Assembly (NCBI GenBank): GCA_022511055.1
Contig: JAFLSH010000187.1
Coordinates: 1 to 5,526 of the forward strand
DNA length: 5,526 nt
Source of the DNA: Prevotella sp.
Lineage (GTDB): Bacteria; Bacteroidota; Bacteroidia; Bacteroidales; Bacteroidaceae
Direction of reading: 5' to 3'
This document shows positions 1-5,526 of the stretch, one piece after another. The translations under genes were made by a program, and so were the position numbers. Below the pieces are notes generated by a model that was not told where the DNA came from, ran no database searches, and saw only the letters and a list, made by a program, of their open reading frames with translations. The stretch's first letter is position 1, and each line of letters starts with the position of its first letter.

Positions 1-316
1 TGAAAAAGACCACTATACATACCATAACATATTGAAACACATTCAGATATGTTGAAAAATGTATAGTTGAGGCATTTTTCTAAAAATTGAGATACATTAC
101 CCATTGGTTGAATTAAATTTATCAAACATTTGATTCTGCCAACGGGTACATAAAGACTTTGTGGAGTGTGTGATTCTGAAAAACCGGGGAACTTTTTGGG
201 GGCTTCAAGTGGGGAGCAGCCACTATGTGTTCTTTTCTTGTTTGTTACCGTGATTTTGTTGTTTGTAACATTGTGAGTTCCGTTGCTATTTTTATGGTAA
301 AATAAAAAACATTTCG
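1..316. other. AT-rich intergenic region upstream of the GH43 operon
   Basis: I see no credible gene in this stretch: reading frames are short and stop-rich, and the base composition is far more AT-rich than the neighbouring genes. It holds an interrupted palindrome at 12-67, an 8-bp direct repeat TGATTCTG at 131-138 and 171-178, a short hairpin-capable sequence at 208-224 (AGTGG/CCACT), and a 6-bp inverted repeat TGTTAC/GTAACA at 243-248 and 265-270. These could be operator elements for the promoter at 317-348 or the 3' flank of a gene left of the window. The sequence does not decide between these. Confidence 0.7.
12..67. repeat. Large interrupted palindrome (dyad symmetry)
   Basis: Outer arms ACTATACAT (12-20) and ATGTATAGT (59-67) are perfect reverse complements. 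Inner arms AACATAT (26-32) and ATATGTT (47-53) are also perfect reverse complements. The two 5-nt gaps between outer and inner arms are equal in length, so 16 of 21 positions per half-side match around one dyad centre at about 39.5. The 14-nt centre is unpaired apart from a possible TGA/TCA contact. There is almost no G/C and no following T-run, so a protein-binding operator is likelier than a terminator. A weak RNA hairpin from an upstream gene's 3' end remains possible. Confidence 0.6.
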
Positions 317-348
317 TTTGGCTGGGTAGAAGTTTTTCCTTATCTTTG
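317..348 (+). promoter_or_regulatory. Bacteroidetes-type promoter for the GH43 operon
   Basis: A -33 box TTTG at 317-320 is followed after 20 bp by a -7 box TATCTTTG at 341-348, matching the Bacteroidetes TTTG / TAnnTTTG pattern recognised by the primary sigma factor of this phylum. Transcription would begin a few bases downstream of the -7 box, giving a leader of roughly 60 nt before the ATG at 417. I see no stable hairpin or riboswitch in that leader. The match is to a known consensus; the start site itself is inferred. Confidence 0.8.
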
Positions 349-416
349 CACAAACAATCGTCTGAGCAATCAAGGCAACAGAATTTTATCAATACAACTA
401 AAATCTTTATCAAATC

Positions 417-2474
417 ATGAGGGAAAAGCTATTCATTCTTATCAGTGCGCTATCGGTGACTGCTGCTGCGCAGAACCCGGTCATTCGCCACCAGTTTGCG
501 GCCGACCCTACTGCCCGTGTTTTTAATGACAAGGTGTACATCTATTCGTCTCACGACATAGTGGCACCCGAGGGGCAGCGGCAAGACTGGTTTTGCATGG
601 CCGACTATTATGTCTATTCTTCAGAAAACCTGACCGACTGGACTGACCATGGCATGATTGTTACACAGGAAAAAGTGCCCTGGGGAAATCCCACGGGCTA
701 CTCGATGTGGGCTCCAGACTGTGTCTTCAAAGACGGCAAGTATTACTTCTATTTCCCCAATGCACCGAAGACCGGGCGCGGTTTTGCCATCGGTGTGGCG
801 GTGGCCGACCGGCCGGAAGGGCCTTTCAAGCTGGAGCAGGAGCCCATCAAGGGCGTGTCAGGCATTGACCCCTGCGTACTTGTCGACAATGATGGCCAGG
901 CATACCTCTATTGGAGTGGCATGGGCATTCGTGGCGCGAAGCTGAAGAACAATATGCGGGAACTTGATGGCGAGCTGACCCCAGTGTCGTTCCCCCAGCG
1001 GCCCGGCGGCGAGGGCAACGGCCAGAACGCCGACCGCCCGCAGATGCCCCCGATGATGGTGGGCGGCCAGAACATGGAAGGGCTGCCCGATGGCTTCAAG
1101 GAAGGCCCGTTTGTCTTCCGCCGCGGCGACTGGTACTACCTGACCTTCCCCTGGGTGCGGGTGGAGAACGGCACGGAGACCTTGGCCTATGCTATGTCGA
1201 AATCGCCGCTGGGTCCATGGGATTTCAAGGGCATTTTCATGGCCGAACACCCCAACGGCTGCTGGACTAACCACCACAGCTTCGTGGAATACAACGGCCA
1301 GTGGTATCTGTTCTATCACACTAACTTCTTCTCGCCCGACATGGATAAGCGCCGCTCGGCCTGCATCGAGAAGGTGACCTTCAACGCCGATGGCACCATT
1401 CAGGAAGTCAAGCAGACCATGCGTGGCGTGGGCATCAACCAGGCTACGGAGCGGATAGAGATTGACCGCTACAGCAGTGCCAGCGCCGGGGTCACCACGG
1501 CATACGTTGACACTACAAACTACTTCCGTGGCGGTTGCGCCAACCTGCCGGGTAAGGGCAGCTGGCTGAAGTATAATGATGTAGACTTCAGTGCTGTCAA
1601 CGATGCCTACCTGATAGTCAGCGCCAAGGCTAACGACAACGCCGAGTTTTGCATCCGCGAGAAGACAGCCAAGGGCAAGGTGCTGGCTCGCGTGAAGATG
1701 ACCGTAGTGAGCGAGGGTGGCGGCCCGTTCCGCCGCGACATGCGTGGCCAGTGGCTCATGCTGACCGCTCCCCTTGAATACACGCCGAGCGGTGTGACCG
1801 ACCTGGTTGTCACCTGCGAGAGTCCGCAGGCGGGCGAGGGTGTCAGCATCGACTGGGTGCAGTTCAAGAATCGCCCGAAATACTTCTCGCCGGCCGCCGC
1901 TGCGCCGGCCCAGCCCGACGGGCAGGGCTTCATACGCCGCTGGCTGCTGCTGGAGCCCATCGACAAGCCCAATCGCAGCAACGTGGTCTTCACCAATACC
2001 TATTTGAATGAGCATTTCAACCAGACCTATTTCAAGGACCAGCAGACTATTGTGCCGAAAGACGGGCAGAAGACCAAGGTGGGCAAGCAGACGCTGACCT
2101 GGCGCGCCCTTGACAGCGAGAACTACAACGTGAAGCTGTTCCGTTTTGCCGAGAAGTGGGGTCAGCAGACCTACGGCTCGCTCTTCTGGGCGGTCACGGT
2201 GATTGATGCGCCAGAAGACATTGACAACGTGCGCCTGGCCGTGGGCTCTAATGGTGCCTCTATGTGGTGGCTGAACGGCGAGGAGGTGCTGCTGCTTGAG
2301 GGCGACCGCCGCATGGTGGAAGACGATGGCATGTCAGCGCGGGTTTCCCTGAAGAAAGGCCGCAACATTCTTCGTGGAGCAGTCATCAACGGCCCCGGTC
2401 TGAGCGACTTCTGTGTCCGCTTCCTTGACGAAAATCTTAAACCTGTAACTAACTATTCAATCAAACTGCAATAA
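417..2474 (+). CDS. Secreted GH43 glycosidase with CBM6-like and C-terminal beta-sandwich modules
   Basis: Predicted exported glycoside hydrolase family 43 enzyme (alpha-L-arabinofuranosidase / beta-xylosidase type activities), acting on arabinose- or xylose-containing plant glycan. Residues 1-18 look like a Sec signal peptide (charged start, hydrophobic core, cleavage near Ala-Ala-Ala/Gln19); there is no lipobox Cys. Residues about 20-340 form the five-bladed propeller: D30 in ADPTARV fits the general base, D151 in GIDP the pKa modulator and E229 in KEGPF the general acid; NHHS (285-288) is another active-site-region motif. A Pro/Gly/Gln/Met-rich stretch at about 189-226 sits just before E229 and looks like an insertion. 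Residues about 345-484 resemble CBM6, ending in DWVQF. An Ala/Pro linker (about 491-503) leads to a third module (about 504-685) with WWLNGEEV near 617-624, resembling beta-sandwich sugar-binding add-ons. The ATG at 417 fits the signal peptide and lies well placed behind the promoter. It is the first gene of a two-gene unit. GH43 membership is solid; substrate and subfamily are not determinable here. Confidence 0.9.
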   Translation: MREKLFILISALSVTAAAQNPVIRHQFAADPTARVFNDKVYIYSSHDIVAPEGQRQDWFCMADYYVYSSENLTDWTDHGMIVTQEKVPWGNPTGYSMWAPDCVFKDGKYYFYFPNAPKTGRGFAIGVAVADRPEGPFKLEQEPIKGVSGIDPCVLVDNDGQAYLYWSGMGIRGAKLKNNMRELDGELTPVSFPQRPGGEGNGQNADRPQMPPMMVGGQNMEGLPDGFKEGPFVFRRGDWYYLTFPWVRVENGTETLAYAMSKSPLGPWDFKGIFMAEHPNGCWTNHHSFVEYNGQWYLFYHTNFFSPDMDKRRSACIEKVTFNADGTIQEVKQTMRGVGINQATERIEIDRYSSASAGVTTAYVDTTNYFRGGCANLPGKGSWLKYNDVDFSAVNDAYLIVSAKANDNAEFCIREKTAKGKVLARVKMTVVSEGGGPFRRDMRGQWLMLTAPLEYTPSGVTDLVVTCESPQAGEGVSIDWVQFKNRPKYFSPAAAAPAQPDGQGFIRRWLLLEPIDKPNRSNVVFTNTYLNEHFNQTYFKDQQTIVPKDGQKTKVGKQTLTWRALDSENYNVKLFRFAEKWGQQTYGSLFWAVTVIDAPEDIDNVRLAVGSNGASMWWLNGEEVLLLEGDRRMVEDDGMSARVSLKKGRNILRGAVINGPGLSDFCVRFLDENLKPVTNYSIKLQ

Positions 2475-2477
2475 GTC

Positions 2478-3944
2478 ATGAACACGAAAAAGAAATTATT
2501 CCTCATAGCCTCTGTGTCTTTATGCCTCAGTGTTCAAAAGAGTGCGGCACAGGTGGGCGCTCCTTATATCCATGACCCTTCGACCATTGCCGAGTGCGAC
2601 GGTAAGTACTACACCTTCGGCACGGGTGGCGGCGGGCTTATCTCAGAAGACGGCTGGTCTTGGCACGGCGGCGCTGAGCGCCCCGGCGGCGGTGCTGCAC
2701 CCGATGTGCTGAAAATCGGCGACCGCTATCTGGTCATCTACGGTGCTACGGGCGGCGGACTGGGTGGCGGACACAACGGCCGCATTCTCACCATGTGGAA
2801 CAAGACCCTCGACCCGAAGTCGCCCGACTTCAAGTACTCCACGCCCATCGAGGTGTGCTACTCTGACGGCATGGAAGACCAGGATGCCATCGACCCGGGC
2901 CTGTTGCTCGACCCCACCACCGGCCGCCTGTGGGCATGCTACGGCACTTACTTCGGCACCATACGCCTGATAGAGCTTGACCCGAAGACAGGTGCGCGTG
3001 TGAAAGGCAATGTGGAGAAGGACATTGCCATCGACTGCGAAGCCACCGACCTCATCTACCGTGACGGATGGTACTATCTGCTTGGCACTCATGGCACCTG
3101 CTGCGACGGTGTCAACTCGACCTATAACATTGTGGTGGGCCGTTCCCGCCAGGTGGAAGGCCCGTACTTCGACAACGTAGGCCGCGATATGTATCACGGT
3201 GGTGGCAAGATGGTGATTGCCGCCGGCGACCGTGTCACCGGCCCCGGCCATTTCGGCCGCACAGTCATTGACGAAGGCGTGGAAATCATGTCATGCCACT
3301 ACGAGGCCGACTTCGACCAGGGCGGCCGCAGCGTGTTAGGTCTGCGCCCGCTGTTGTGGAAGAACGGCTGGCCCGTGGCTGGCGACCGCTTCAAGGGCGG
3401 AGTCTTCGAGATTGAGTCAGAGCGCCGCGGCTATGCCCTTGAGCTGGCAGTCGACTTCGTGCGCATACAGCACGAGCGGCAGGGGTGGTTCAACCGCCAG
3501 CAGATGGAGCAGCCCGTGAAGCCCGTAGCCAATCAGACACTGCAAGAGGTCATTGGCACATGGCCGGAAGGCAACATTCCCGCCCGCATCAGCGACTACA
3601 TGTTCCGCCCCCACCAGCGCTGGAACGTTCAGCCTGTGGCTGAAGCCGGCGGCTATCTGGGCGGCCCTTACTTCAAGATTGTCATCGACGGCACTGAGCG
3701 CGCGCTGGCTGCCACTGCCGACTGCGAAGTGACCACCGTGCCCGCCTTCACCGGCGCTGACGAGCAGCTCTGGCGCATTGAGCAGCTGACAGACGGCACT
3801 TTCCGCATCATGCCGAAGGTAGTGCCCGGTCAGGCAGGGCTTAACAAGCGCCTCTGCCTCTACTCCGCCGGCGACAGCACGCCTACGCTGGCTGCCTACG
3901 ACTTCAGTTCCGACAACTCGAAGTGGAACTTCCGTAATCATTGA
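2478..3944 (+). CDS. Secreted GH43 endo-arabinanase-like enzyme with C-terminal ricin-type beta-trefoil
   Basis: Predicted exported GH43 protein closest in motifs to arabinan endo-1,5-alpha-L-arabinosidases. Residues 1-24 form a signal peptide (KKK, hydrophobic core, cleavage near Ala-Ala/Gln25) without a lipobox. The propeller spans about 26-325: D33 in HDPS is the expected general base, D139 in AIDPG the pKa modulator and E188 in DCEATD the general acid. The THGTCCDG...STYN segment (about 205-218), GPGHFG with H258, and RPLLWKNGWP near the propeller end are arabinanase-like. The usual WAPD motif reads AAPD here, within a Gly-rich context. Residues about 340-488 look like a ricin-type beta-trefoil lectin (CBM13-like), with Trp at 382, 432 and 483 in QRW, QLW and SKW. 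The ATG lies three bases after the upstream stop, so the gene is almost certainly co-transcribed with it. GC content is high. Family assignment is firm, but endo-arabinanase activity is inferred; other arabinan- or galactan-directed specificities are possible. Confidence 0.88.
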   Translation: MNTKKKLFLIASVSLCLSVQKSAAQVGAPYIHDPSTIAECDGKYYTFGTGGGGLISEDGWSWHGGAERPGGGAAPDVLKIGDRYLVIYGATGGGLGGGHNGRILTMWNKTLDPKSPDFKYSTPIEVCYSDGMEDQDAIDPGLLLDPTTGRLWACYGTYFGTIRLIELDPKTGARVKGNVEKDIAIDCEATDLIYRDGWYYLLGTHGTCCDGVNSTYNIVVGRSRQVEGPYFDNVGRDMYHGGGKMVIAAGDRVTGPGHFGRTVIDEGVEIMSCHYEADFDQGGRSVLGLRPLLWKNGWPVAGDRFKGGVFEIESERRGYALELAVDFVRIQHERQGWFNRQQMEQPVKPVANQTLQEVIGTWPEGNIPARISDYMFRPHQRWNVQPVAEAGGYLGGPYFKIVIDGTERALAATADCEVTTVPAFTGADEQLWRIEQLTDGTFRIMPKVVPGQAGLNKRLCLYSAGDSTPTLAAYDFSSDNSKWNFRNH

Positions 3945-3963
3945 TTTAGAAAGATAGAAAAAA

Positions 3964-3977
3964 GGCACTTTTTTGCC
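3964..3977 (+). other. Small hairpin after the GH43 operon
   Basis: GGCA (3964-3967) can pair with TGCC (3974-3977) across a pyrimidine loop of six bases, flanked by an A-run before and an ATTTT after that could extend the stem with one mismatch. It lies about 20 bases past the stop of the second GH43 gene, ahead of the stronger terminator. It may protect the 3' end or act as a weak first terminator; the stem is short, so this is tentative. Confidence 0.35.
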
Positions 3978-3993
3978 ATTTTGATAGCTTTAC

Positions 3994-4026
3994 AAAGCCC
4001 TAAATGCATTTTTGGGGCTTTTTTTT
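3994..4026 (+). terminator. Intrinsic (Rho-independent) terminator of the GH43 operon
   Basis: AAAGCCC (3994-4000) pairs with GGGCTTT (4015-4021), extended inward by a G-U pair and three A-T pairs to give an 11-bp stem with a six-base loop (4005-4010). It runs into eight consecutive T residues (4019-4026). This is a textbook intrinsic terminator placed 50 bases after the stop of the second GH43 gene. It separates the enzyme operon from the SusC-like gene, which has its own promoter immediately downstream. Confidence 0.88.
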
Positions 4027-4036
4027 GTGTTTTTTA

Positions 4037-4067
4037 TTTGTGCATTAAACTTTTTTTATTACTTTTG
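4037..4067 (+). promoter_or_regulatory. Bacteroidetes-type promoter for the SusC-like gene
   Basis: A -33 box TTTG (4037-4040) and a -7 box TACTTTTG (4060-4067) are separated by 19 bp, matching the TTTG / TAnnTTTG consensus. The promoter begins right after the terminator's T-run. The start site would fall near 4073-4076, leaving an AT-rich leader of about 80 nt that contains the palindrome at 4103-4114. Confidence 0.82.
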
Positions 4068-4102
4068 CACCATCAATCAAAACAAGTAACCGAGAAACAG
4101 CT

Positions 4103-4114
4103 ACTAAATTTAGT
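4103..4114. repeat. Perfect 12-bp palindrome in the susC leader
   Basis: ACTAAATTTAGT is perfectly self-complementary and lies about 30-40 bases past the likely transcription start and 40 bases before the ATG. It could be a small operator, for instance for a dimeric regulator, or simply chance in an AT-rich leader. As RNA it has no room for a loop without losing central pairs, so a stable hairpin is unlikely. Confidence 0.4.
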
Positions 4115-4154
4115 GATAAAAAAATTATTAACTAACTAAAAACAGATTATTTAA

Positions 4155-5526
4155 ATGAAGTGCATTAAGCTACCCCCCCCATCTAAGCAGCTATGCTGTG
4201 CGATGGTTTTGGCTGCTGGATTGTGTGCATATCCAGTGCCAGGTATGGCAAACCAGGCCGTTCAGGCTACCCAGCAGACGGGTGCCGTGAAAGGCCAGGT
4301 GTCAGACAAGACAGGTGAGCCTATCATTGGCGCGACTGTCAAAGTGAAAGATGCTACAACGGGTACGATTACCGACTTTGACGGTAACTTCTCGTTGAAT
4401 GTGAAGGCCGGCGGTGTGCTGGTTATTTCCTACATTGGCTACACCACGCAGGAAATTGCCTTCAAGCCAGGCCAGACCCTTAATGTGGTACTGGTCGAAG
4501 ATGCCGAGACTTTACAGGAAGTGGTGGTCGTTGGTTATGGTACGATGCGCAAGAAAGACCTGACGGGCTCAGTTGTGCAAATCGACCCGAACAAGATTGC
4601 CGACCAAAACCCTGCCAGTGTGCAGGACATTTTGCGTGGTACGCCCGGTTTGCAGATTGGATTCGATACTTCTGCAAAAGGCTCTGGTGCTTCTATCCAG
4701 CTGCGCGGCCAGAACTCACTCTATACCGATGGTGGCCACAACTCGCCGCTGATTATTCTCGACGGCATGCAGTTCAATGGTGAACTCTCTGAAATCAACC
4801 CCGATGACATTGCGCAGATTGACGTGCTGAAAGATGCTTCTTCAGCTGCTATCTATGGTGCCAAGGCTGCCAGCGGTGTGATTATTATCAGCACCAAGAA
4901 GGGTAAGGAAGGCAAGCCCATTATCAACGCAAGTGTGAACTTAGCTGCCAATGCCAAGGCTAAGTATCGCCGCATGTTCAATGCCGATGAGTACATGAAC
5001 TATCGTGAGGACTGGTTTAAGGCCACTACCTACGGTTATCGTGATGATGGCACATGGGGCTACTATGGTACTGAGAGCGGCGTTCCCGCTGGCTATTTTG
5101 ACAACATCAACAACATCAGCAAGTATGGTCTTTCACAGGAGCAGTGGGCTTCCATGGGTGCTAAGCCCTTGATGGAAGGTGAATCGATGCTGAGCCTCTA
5201 CGCCCGCCGTATGGGATTGGATGCCGATGCCGACCTTGTCATGAGGAACTTCTTGGCAGGTAAGTCCTACAACTGGGAAGATGCAGTCTTCCGCACCGGC
5301 TTCAACCAGGACTATAATGCAAGTGTGTCTGGTGCCACCGAGAACATGAACTACTACGTGAGCTTCGGCTACTTGAACAATGAGGGTGCTATCCAGGGCG
5401 ATGACTATCACGCTTATCGCGCCAACATGAAAATCAATGCCAACATTACTAACTGGCTTGAGATTGGTGCCAACGTGAACTTCCAGGACCGTAGCGATAC
5501 ATCTCAGCCTGTGCCTATGGGTGCTA
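4155..5526 (+). CDS. SusC/RagA-family TonB-linked outer membrane receptor (3' truncated by window end)
   Basis: N-terminal 457 codons of a SusC-like TonB-dependent transporter, which imports oligosaccharides across the outer membrane with a SusD-like lipoprotein lid. Reading from ATG 4155 the frame stays open to the window edge; full-length members are about 1000 residues. Residues 1-32 form an unusual signal peptide (Lys at 2, 5 and 11, PPP at 7-9, hydrophobic core at 14-25, possible cleavage after Ala32). Residues about 43-115 are the carboxypeptidase-regulatory-like N-terminal domain (GQVSD, GEPIIGATV, TDFDGNF, SYIGY). The TonB-box-like ETLQEVVVVGYG follows at 118-129. The plug runs from about 135 to 250, ending in the family signature LKDASSAAIYGAKAASGV at 225-242, then the barrel begins. 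The signal-peptide codons contain eight consecutive C residues (4173-4180). An in-frame ATG at 4203 is an alternative start but would lose the basic N-region. A susD homologue is expected downstream. Confidence 0.95.
   Translation, partial: MKCIKLPPPSKQLCCAMVLAAGLCAYPVPGMANQAVQATQQTGAVKGQVSDKTGEPIIGATVKVKDATTGTITDFDGNFSLNVKAGGVLVISYIGYTTQEIAFKPGQTLNVVLVEDAETLQEVVVVGYGTMRKKDLTGSVVQIDPNKIADQNPASVQDILRGTPGLQIGFDTSAKGSGASIQLRGQNSLYTDGGHNSPLIILDGMQFNGELSEINPDDIAQIDVLKDASSAAIYGAKAASGVIIISTKKGKEGKPIINASVNLAANAKAKYRRMFNADEYMNYREDWFKATTYGYRDDGTWGYYGTESGVPAGYFDNINNISKYGLSQEQWASMGAKPLMEGESMLSLYARRMGLDADADLVMRNFLAGKSYNWEDAVFRTGFNQDYNASVSGATENMNYYVSFGYLNNEGAIQGDDYHAYRANMKINANITNWLEIGANVNFQDRSDTSQPVPMGA
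4173..4180 (+). repeat. C8 homopolymer tract within the signal-peptide codons
   Basis: Eight consecutive C residues encode the proline run at residues 7-9 of the SusC-like protein, beginning 18 bases after the first base of the start codon. Gain of one C would put TAA at 4184-4186 in frame; loss of one C leads to TGA at 4288-4290. Length change would therefore switch the gene off unless translation restarts at the in-frame ATG at 4203. Confidence 0.7.

Noticed and set aside
1..3. TGA at the left edge as the stop codon of an upstream gene
   Set aside because: Three bases cannot establish a coding frame, and nothing to its left is visible.
208..224. AGTGG/CCACT hairpin followed by a T-rich stretch as a terminator of an upstream gene
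   Set aside because: The stem has only 5 bp and the downstream tract is broken by G and C, so it falls short of a convincing intrinsic terminator.
348..416. Riboswitch or structured leader ahead of the first GH43 gene
   Set aside because: The leader is only about 60 nt, AT-rich, and shows no paired helices or known aptamer pattern.
858..2015. A 385-codon open frame on the minus strand, antisense to the first GH43 gene
   Set aside because: It shows no recognisable domain, has low-complexity Ala/Val/His composition, and lies opposite a clearly conserved enzyme. GC-rich codon use on the plus strand explains the lack of stops.
417..2550. Lipoprotein anchoring of the two GH43 enzymes
   Set aside because: Neither signal peptide has a Cys at the cleavage position; both end in Ala-Ala/Gln, fitting signal peptidase I and release into periplasm or further export.
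2643..3251. Minus-strand open frame opposite the second GH43 gene
   Set aside because: It is a shadow of the real gene in a GC-rich region, with no promoter, no domain and no plausible start context.
3417..3968. Minus-strand open frame covering the ricin-like domain and part of the spacer
   Set aside because: Its start region falls in the terminator-proximal AT-rich spacer, but the protein has no recognisable features and is fully antisense to conserved coding sequence.
5133..5411. Minus-strand open frame within the SusC-like gene
   Set aside because: The plus-strand frame is unambiguously SusC-like across this interval, so the antisense frame is incidental.
1..5526. CRISPR arrays, tRNA or rRNA genes, insertion sequences
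   Set aside because: No regularly spaced repeats, no cloverleaf or rRNA-like segments, and no transposase or terminal inverted repeats are visible.

Overview
The window looks like a fragment of a polysaccharide utilization locus (PUL) from a Bacteroidales bacterium, most likely Prevotella/Bacteroides-like. Three things point there: a SusC/RagA-type TonB-dependent receptor, two exported multi-domain GH43-type glycosidases beside it on the same strand, and two promoters of the Bacteroidetes housekeeping type (TTTG, a 19-20 bp gap, then TAnnTTTG). Start codons lack strong Shine-Dalgarno sequences and sit behind A/T-rich leaders, which also fits. Genus and species cannot be fixed from this sequence.

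Layout. Positions 1-416 are AT-rich and non-coding. They hold a large interrupted palindrome (12-67), minor repeats and a well-formed promoter (317-348). Positions 417-2474 encode a 685-residue secreted GH43 enzyme with a CBM6-like module and a third C-terminal beta-sandwich-like module. Three bases later, 2478-3944 encodes a 488-residue secreted GH43 enzyme of endo-arabinanase-like type, ending in a ricin-type beta-trefoil. The spacing implies co-transcription. A strong intrinsic terminator (3994-4026) closes this two-gene unit. A second promoter (4037-4067) and a leader of about 80-90 nt precede the SusC-like gene, which starts at 4155 and runs off the window's right edge (457 codons visible).

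How the parts work together (inference from PUL biology). The two GH43 enzymes, both with Sec signal peptides and no lipobox, would cut or trim an arabinose- and/or xylose-containing plant glycan such as arabinan, arabinoxylan or pectic side chains. The SusC-like transporter, presumably followed by a SusD-like lipoprotein outside the window, would import the oligosaccharides using TonB energy. The exact substrate cannot be read from the sequence.

The points most worth a second look are the C8 tract inside the signal-peptide codons of the SusC-like gene (possible phase variation), the dyad at 12-67, a low-complexity insertion just before the catalytic Glu of the first GH43, and the accessory modules on both enzymes. 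The system type, a PUL with GH43 enzymes, is known; I see no evidence of a wholly new system class.
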